DNA of 64,000 nucleotides. Source: an uncultured Clostridia bacterium (GTDB lineage Bacteria; Bacillota; Clostridia; Christensenellales; CAG-138). A program made the position numbers and the translations under genes. Below the pieces are notes generated by a model. That model was not told the DNA's origin, made no database searches, and saw only the letters and a program-made list of their open reading frames with translations. Location of the stretch: contig CAMVNO010000001.1 in NCBI GenBank assembly GCA_947168855.1, positions 1 to 64,000 on the forward strand. The letters are read 5' to 3'. How positions within the stretch are numbered: the first letter of the stretch is position 1; each line of letters begins with the position of its first letter. Below are positions 60,346 to 64,000 of the stretch, piece after piece.

Positions 60346-61239
60346 ATGGAGCTTTTGATCGTTACGGGCATGAGCGGCGCAGGAAAGTCGCTCGCTCTGA
60401 AATCGCTTGAAGACATGGGATTCTTCTGCGTGGACAACCTTCCGTCGCCGATGCTGCAGGAGTTTACCGCCCTTTGCGATCACGCGAATCCGCCGGTTCG
60501 CCGCGCGGCCGTCACGCTCGATTCCCGCGAAAGTCTGCTTTCCCGCAGTCCCGAAATGGTCATCCGGGAGATCCGAAAGCTCAATGTGCCGTATAAGATC
60601 CTGTTTCTGGACGCGCGCGACGACGTTCTGAGACGGCGCTACAATGAAACGCGCAAGCGCCATCCGCTCGGGCTTTCCGGCGAAGCGGAGTCCGGTGTGC
60701 GTACGGAGCGCGGATATCTTTCGGTCATCCGAAACGTTGCGGATTTCTTCCTGGATACGAGCGATATCCCGGCGCGCGAGCTGAGCTCCTGCCTCGAAAA
60801 GTTTATTCCGGAGATGAATCGCGAGCAGATGAATCTGATCCTGTCCAGCTTCGGCTATAAACGCGGCGTTCCGGTCGACGCCGACATGGTGATCGATATG
60901 CGTTTTGTCGACAATCCCTTTTACTATGAAAACATGCGGTATCTGTCCGGACTGGACGAGCCGGTTCGCACGTTCGTGCTCAATCAGCCCTACGTGAAGG
61001 AATATCTGGACAGCCTCGAAAAGAATATCACGGATATGCTGCCGCTCTTTGAAAAGCAGGACAAGCATATCCTGCGCGTCTGCTTCGGCTGTACGGGCGG
61101 CAGACACCGCTCTGTTGCCGCGGCGGTGGAAATGGCGGAACGCCTGCGCAGGCGCGGACATGCCGTGCGCATCTATCACCGCGATATCACGCGAGAGCTT
61201 CAGGACATTGAACGACGCCTCAAAAAGGAGGATTCATGA
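60346..61239 (+). CDS. rapZ: RapZ/YvcJ nucleotide-binding protein
   Basis: 297 aa. Walker A VTGMSGAGKSLALKSLEDMGFFCVDNLP; C-terminal VRTFVLNQPYVKEYL, and CFGCTGGRHRSVAAA, the typical RapZ end. In Bacillus YvcJ binds GTP/ATP and affects competence and sRNA pathways. Overlaps whiA by 4 nt. There is no yvcK gene between it and whiA. Confidence 0.93.
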   Translation: MELLIVTGMSGAGKSLALKSLEDMGFFCVDNLPSPMLQEFTALCDHANPPVRRAAVTLDSRESLLSRSPEMVIREIRKLNVPYKILFLDARDDVLRRRYNETRKRHPLGLSGEAESGVRTERGYLSVIRNVADFFLDTSDIPARELSSCLEKFIPEMNREQMNLILSSFGYKRGVPVDADMVIDMRFVDNPFYYENMRYLSGLDEPVRTFVLNQPYVKEYLDSLEKNITDMLPLFEKQDKHILRVCFGCTGGRHRSVAAAVEMAERLRRRGHAVRIYHRDITRELQDIERRLKKEDS

Positions 61240-62168
61240 GCTTTTCCTCAAACTGCAAAGATGAACTGATCCGAATCCGGGTTAAGAATGCCGATCAGCG
61301 GCTTTCTCAGCTTTCCGGCGCCACATTCACGTGCGGGGGAATCCGCATTGCGCGGCGTCCGGCGCTGTTCTATCATACCGAAAACCCGGGTACCGCCAAG
61401 CATATCGCTTCGATCGCGCTGAGTCTGTACGATGCGGACGCCGTTGTTGAGGAAAAACAGGTGGAGCACCGCAGAAGACCGATCTATGAGGTCACGCTTT
61501 CCGGCAAGGAGCTCGACCGCATGATGCATGAGACAGGCGCCATGCGCGAAACGGAAAACGGACTTATGCTGATGTCGCAAATCCCATCTGTTGTGTACGA
61601 CAATGAAGAAACCATGCGCGCGTTTTTGCGCGGCTGTTTTCTCGGCAGCGGCAGCTGTGTCGATCCGAAGCGCGGATATCACCTTGAAATGATCTTTCGC
61701 TCACAGTCCGTTGCGGACGCGGTGGGGAAGATGATGCGCGAGTTCTATATTCCCGCAAAAATCTCGGTACGCAACGGCAACCGGTATATCGTCTACCTGA
61801 AAGAAGGCGACGACGTCAGCGGCATGCTTGCGCTGATCGGTGCTTCGTCGTCCGCGCTGTCGCTTGAAAATGTGCGTGTGGAAAAGGATATGCGCAACTA
61901 TATCAACCGCACCACAAACTGCGAATCCGCGAATCTGGACAAGCAGGTCATAGCCTCGATCCGCCAGCAGACGGCGATCGCCATGATCGACAAAACCATC
62001 GGGATCTCGTCCCTGCCTGTCAGCCTGCAGCAGGCGGCGAAGCTTCGCGTGGCGCATCCGGACGCAAGCGTTCAGGAGCTTGCCGATCTTGCGGAAATAC
62101 AAAAATCCGGCATGTATCATCGCCTTGATCGGCTGATGAAGATCGCCGAAGGACTGGAGGGCGAATGA
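61236..62168 (+). CDS. whiA: DNA-binding protein WhiA
   Basis: 310 aa. N-terminal homing-endonuclease-like domain (SFSSNCKDELIRI, CFLGSGSCVDPKRGYHLEM) with no catalytic residues expected, and a C-terminal HTH (LRVAHPDASVQELADLAEIQKSGMYHRLDRL). Links to cell division and chromosome segregation. Confidence 0.93.
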   Translation: MSFSSNCKDELIRIRVKNADQRLSQLSGATFTCGGIRIARRPALFYHTENPGTAKHIASIALSLYDADAVVEEKQVEHRRRPIYEVTLSGKELDRMMHETGAMRETENGLMLMSQIPSVVYDNEETMRAFLRGCFLGSGSCVDPKRGYHLEMIFRSQSVADAVGKMMREFYIPAKISVRNGNRYIVYLKEGDDVSGMLALIGASSSALSLENVRVEKDMRNYINRTTNCESANLDKQVIASIRQQTAIAMIDKTIGISSLPVSLQQAAKLRVAHPDASVQELADLAEIQKSGMYHRLDRLMKIAEGLEGE

Positions 62169-62911
62169 ACCGTCAATACAGCGATTTCGCGCATGTTTAC
62201 GATCGCATGATGCACGATGTGGACCGTGACGCATGGATCGCATACCTGGACGGATTCCTTCGGGCGAACGGCGCGCATGATATCATGGACTGCGCGTGCG
62301 GCACGGGTGCAAACGCGATCCGACTTTTTCAGCTCGGCTACCGCGTTACCGGGAACGACGTATCCCCGGACATGCTGATCGAGGCAAGGAACAATGCGCT
62401 TCGAAAAGGCGCAAAAGGGATCATCTTTATCTGTGAGGATATGAGAAAGCTCACGATCCACAAGCCGATCGATGCGATCGTGTGCGTATGTGACGGTGTG
62501 AATTATCTCACCTCCGTAAAGGACGTCGAATCGTTCTTTGCGCATGCGGCAGGCTGCTTAAAGCCCGGCGGGCTGCTTCTGTTCGATATCTCTTCGCCGT
62601 ATAAATTCCGGCGGATCCTCGGCGTCAACACCTTCACGGAGGAAACGGAAGAATACGCGTATATCTGGAAAAACAACTTTGATCCGCAGAGCAAACTCTG
62701 CGAAATGTCGCTGACCGGGTTTGTGAAGAACGGAGAGCACTATGACCGCTTTTCGGAATCGCATCTTTTGCGTGCGCATACGGTCGAAGAGCTCCGAAAC
62801 ACGCTGAAAAAGTCCGGCTTTACCGATATCCGGAGCTTTCATGCGTTTACGCAGGAGCCGGTAAAACCGAACAGCGAACGGATTCAGTTTGCGGCAATCA
62901 GGAGGAAATGA
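62165..62911 (+). CDS. Class I SAM-dependent methyltransferase
   Basis: 248 aa, 4-nt overlap with whiA. SAM motif I DCACGTGANAIRLFQLG, motif II GNDVSPDMLIEARNNA, motif IV VCVCDGVNYL, post-motif KPGGLLLFDISS. Substrate unknown; small-molecule methyltransferases of this type are common in Firmicutes. Runs into hslO with 1 nt between stop and the next ATG. Confidence 0.8.
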   Translation: MNRQYSDFAHVYDRMMHDVDRDAWIAYLDGFLRANGAHDIMDCACGTGANAIRLFQLGYRVTGNDVSPDMLIEARNNALRKGAKGIIFICEDMRKLTIHKPIDAIVCVCDGVNYLTSVKDVESFFAHAAGCLKPGGLLLFDISSPYKFRRILGVNTFTEETEEYAYIWKNNFDPQSKLCEMSLTGFVKNGEHYDRFSESHLLRAHTVEELRNTLKKSGFTDIRSFHAFTQEPVKPNSERIQFAAIRRK

Positions 62912-62912
62912 A

Positions 62913-63824
62913 ATGGGTAAGGATCTGATCATACACGGTATGCTCGTTGACCGCGCGCTTCGCTTTGCGGCGATCGACGGCACACAGCTTGTGCGCGACG
63001 CGCAAAAGACGCATTCGCTTTCCCGCGTTGCCACGGCGGCGCTTGGCAGACAGCTTCTGATGACGTCTGTGATCGCAACGCTTGCGAAAAACGACGGCGA
63101 TACGGTCACAACGGTTCTTGCAGGGAACGGACCTGCCGGGAATCTCGTCTGCGTCGGTCGTCACGGCGGACTGGTCAAAGGATATGCGACAAATCCGGAC
63201 GTTGAACTTCCTTTGCGCCCAGACGGAAAGCTCGATGTGCGCAGCTATGTCGGAACAACGGGAAAGCTGACGCTGATCCGGGATCTCGGGCTCAAGGAGC
63301 CCTATGTCGGCATGTGCAATCTGATCTCCGGCGAGATCGCCGAAGATTTTGCGCAGTACTTTACAGCAAGCGAACAGCAGCCTTCGATCGTCTACCTCGG
63401 CGTGCATGAGAATGCGGCGGACGGCTTTGTAACGGGCGCGGTCGGTCTGCTGATCCAGACCATGCCCAACTGCCCGGACGCGGCGATCGATCGCGTTATG
63501 CAGATTGCCGATCGGATTCCGTCTCTCGGAACGCGGCTGGCGGAAGGGGAGGACCTTGCAGAGATTCTGCATGATCTGTTCGCCGAACTGGATGCGGAGT
63601 ATACCGATCGCTTTACGCCCGCGTTTTCCTGCGACTGCTCAAGGGAACGGCTCGAACGCGCGCTGATCTCGATCGGAAAGAAAGAGCTGCACGATCTGAT
63701 TGAACAGGACGGCAAAGCGGAACTGACCTGTCAGTTCTGCGGAAAAGCATATCTGTTTGACCGCGCAGCGCTTGAAGCGCTTTTGACCGAAGCAACCGAT
63801 AACGGAGGAACCGATGAAAGATGA
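62913..63824 (+). CDS. hslO: Redox-regulated chaperone Hsp33
   Basis: 303 aa from ATG 62913 after AGGAGG. N-terminal Hsp33 domain (DLIIHGMLVDRALRFAAIDGTQLV, LRPDGKLDVRSYVGTTGKLT); C-terminal zinc switch C-D-C and C-Q-F-C (FSCDCSRERLE, LTCQFCGKAYLF). Becomes an active holdase when its zinc thiols are oxidised. Confidence 0.95.
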   Translation: MGKDLIIHGMLVDRALRFAAIDGTQLVRDAQKTHSLSRVATAALGRQLLMTSVIATLAKNDGDTVTTVLAGNGPAGNLVCVGRHGGLVKGYATNPDVELPLRPDGKLDVRSYVGTTGKLTLIRDLGLKEPYVGMCNLISGEIAEDFAQYFTASEQQPSIVYLGVHENAADGFVTGAVGLLIQTMPNCPDAAIDRVMQIADRIPSLGTRLAEGEDLAEILHDLFAELDAEYTDRFTPAFSCDCSRERLERALISIGKKELHDLIEQDGKAELTCQFCGKAYLFDRAALEALLTEATDNGGTDER

Positions 63825-64000
63825 CCGTGAAACGGGCGTGATCGTACCGTTTCAGCAGAATGCCGCTTTTTATTATCAGCGCGGCATCAAATACCTTTCG
63901 GAACCGGAGGACCTTTCGAAAGCCGAACAGTTTCTGCGTAAAGCGTATGAAGCGGAACCGGACCGCGAAGAGTACATTCTCTCTTTTGCGGAAACGCTCT
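63814..64000 (+). CDS. TPR-containing protein, cut by the window end
   Basis: 62 residues visible. ATG 63814 overlaps hslO's end and follows AACGGAGG. Two helices fit a tetratricopeptide repeat: AAFYYQRGIKYLSEPEDLSK and AEQFLRKAYEAEPDREEYI. Cytoplasmic, no signal peptide. Function unknown; it likely belongs to the murB-rapZ-whiA-hslO operon. Confidence 0.65.
   Translation, partial: MKDDRETGVIVPFQQNAAFYYQRGIKYLSEPEDLSKAEQFLRKAYEAEPDREEYILSFAETL

Overview
The window comes from the chromosome of a Gram-positive, endospore-forming Clostridia-type anaerobe, probably an uncultured gut lineage. The evidence is gene content: sporulation genes (spoIIAA-spoIIAB-sigF, a spoIVFA/spoIVFB-like pair, yqfC-yqfD), an L27 with the Firmicutes N-terminal extension next to its protease Prp, a CIRCE-controlled groESL, pyruvate phosphate dikinase, a dockerin-bearing secreted protein and a molybdenum hydroxylase. 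GC is fairly high by eye (not counted), which is why many long antisense reading frames exist; these were discarded.

Layout. 1-0.5 kb: end of a tRNA-Gln, its terminator and a broken four-helix-bundle gene. 0.5-9 kb: PlsC-like acyltransferase, GltS-type symporter, YwaF-like membrane protein, a three-subunit xanthine-dehydrogenase-type operon with a palindrome on its promoter, and an L,D-transpeptidase lipoprotein. 9-16 kb: spoIVFA/spoIVFB-like genes, two linked radical-SAM-associated genes, rng, rplU-prp-rpmA. 16-18.4 kb: tRNA-Ser, GNAT, tRNA-Ala, a D-2-hydroxyacid dehydrogenase and two arrays of short ATGAATTG hairpin repeats. 18.4-25.4 kb: tilS-hpt-ftsH-PHP, then M24 peptidase-efp-CD1247-like. 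25.5-41.3 kb: DUF2877-like protein, S9 peptidase, XRE regulator, yhhN-rmuC, NifU-like/GGGtGRT pair, DUF2804, NlpC/P60-like hydrolase, two D-Ala-D-Ala carboxypeptidases, rqcH-rdgB-yfcE, rpsT. 41.5-50.8 kb: groES-groEL, dockerin-phosphoesterase, and a yqfC-yqfD-phoH-ybeY-cdd-era-yqzL-recO run. 50.8-64 kb: ppdK, DUF512 radical SAM, der, plsY, sigF-spoIIAB-spoIIAA on the other strand, an orphan solute-binding-like protein, murB-rapZ-whiA-methyltransferase-hslO and the start of a TPR gene.

How they work together: most of the window is core translation, ribosome assembly, rescue and cell-wall biology arranged in compact operons with ATGA or few-base overlaps, in orders known from Bacillus and Clostridium (tilS-hpt-ftsH; rplU-prp-rpmA; ybeY-cdd-era-yqzL-recO; murB-rapZ-whiA). 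Most transcription units open with readable sigma-A promoters with 17-bp spacers.

The most unusual observation is a pair of about 176-179-nt intergenic elements (8934-9109 and 43491-43669). They share terminator-like hairpins and two internal stems that differ in sequence but keep pairing by compensatory change, which suggests an undescribed structured RNA family. Other points of interest are two ATGAATTG hairpin arrays, a dockerin-tagged phosphoesterase that seems to have lost its metal ligands, several genes whose ATG lies 6-7 nt after the -10 box (leaderless candidates), and a conserved but unexplained NifU-like/GGGtGRT gene pair.
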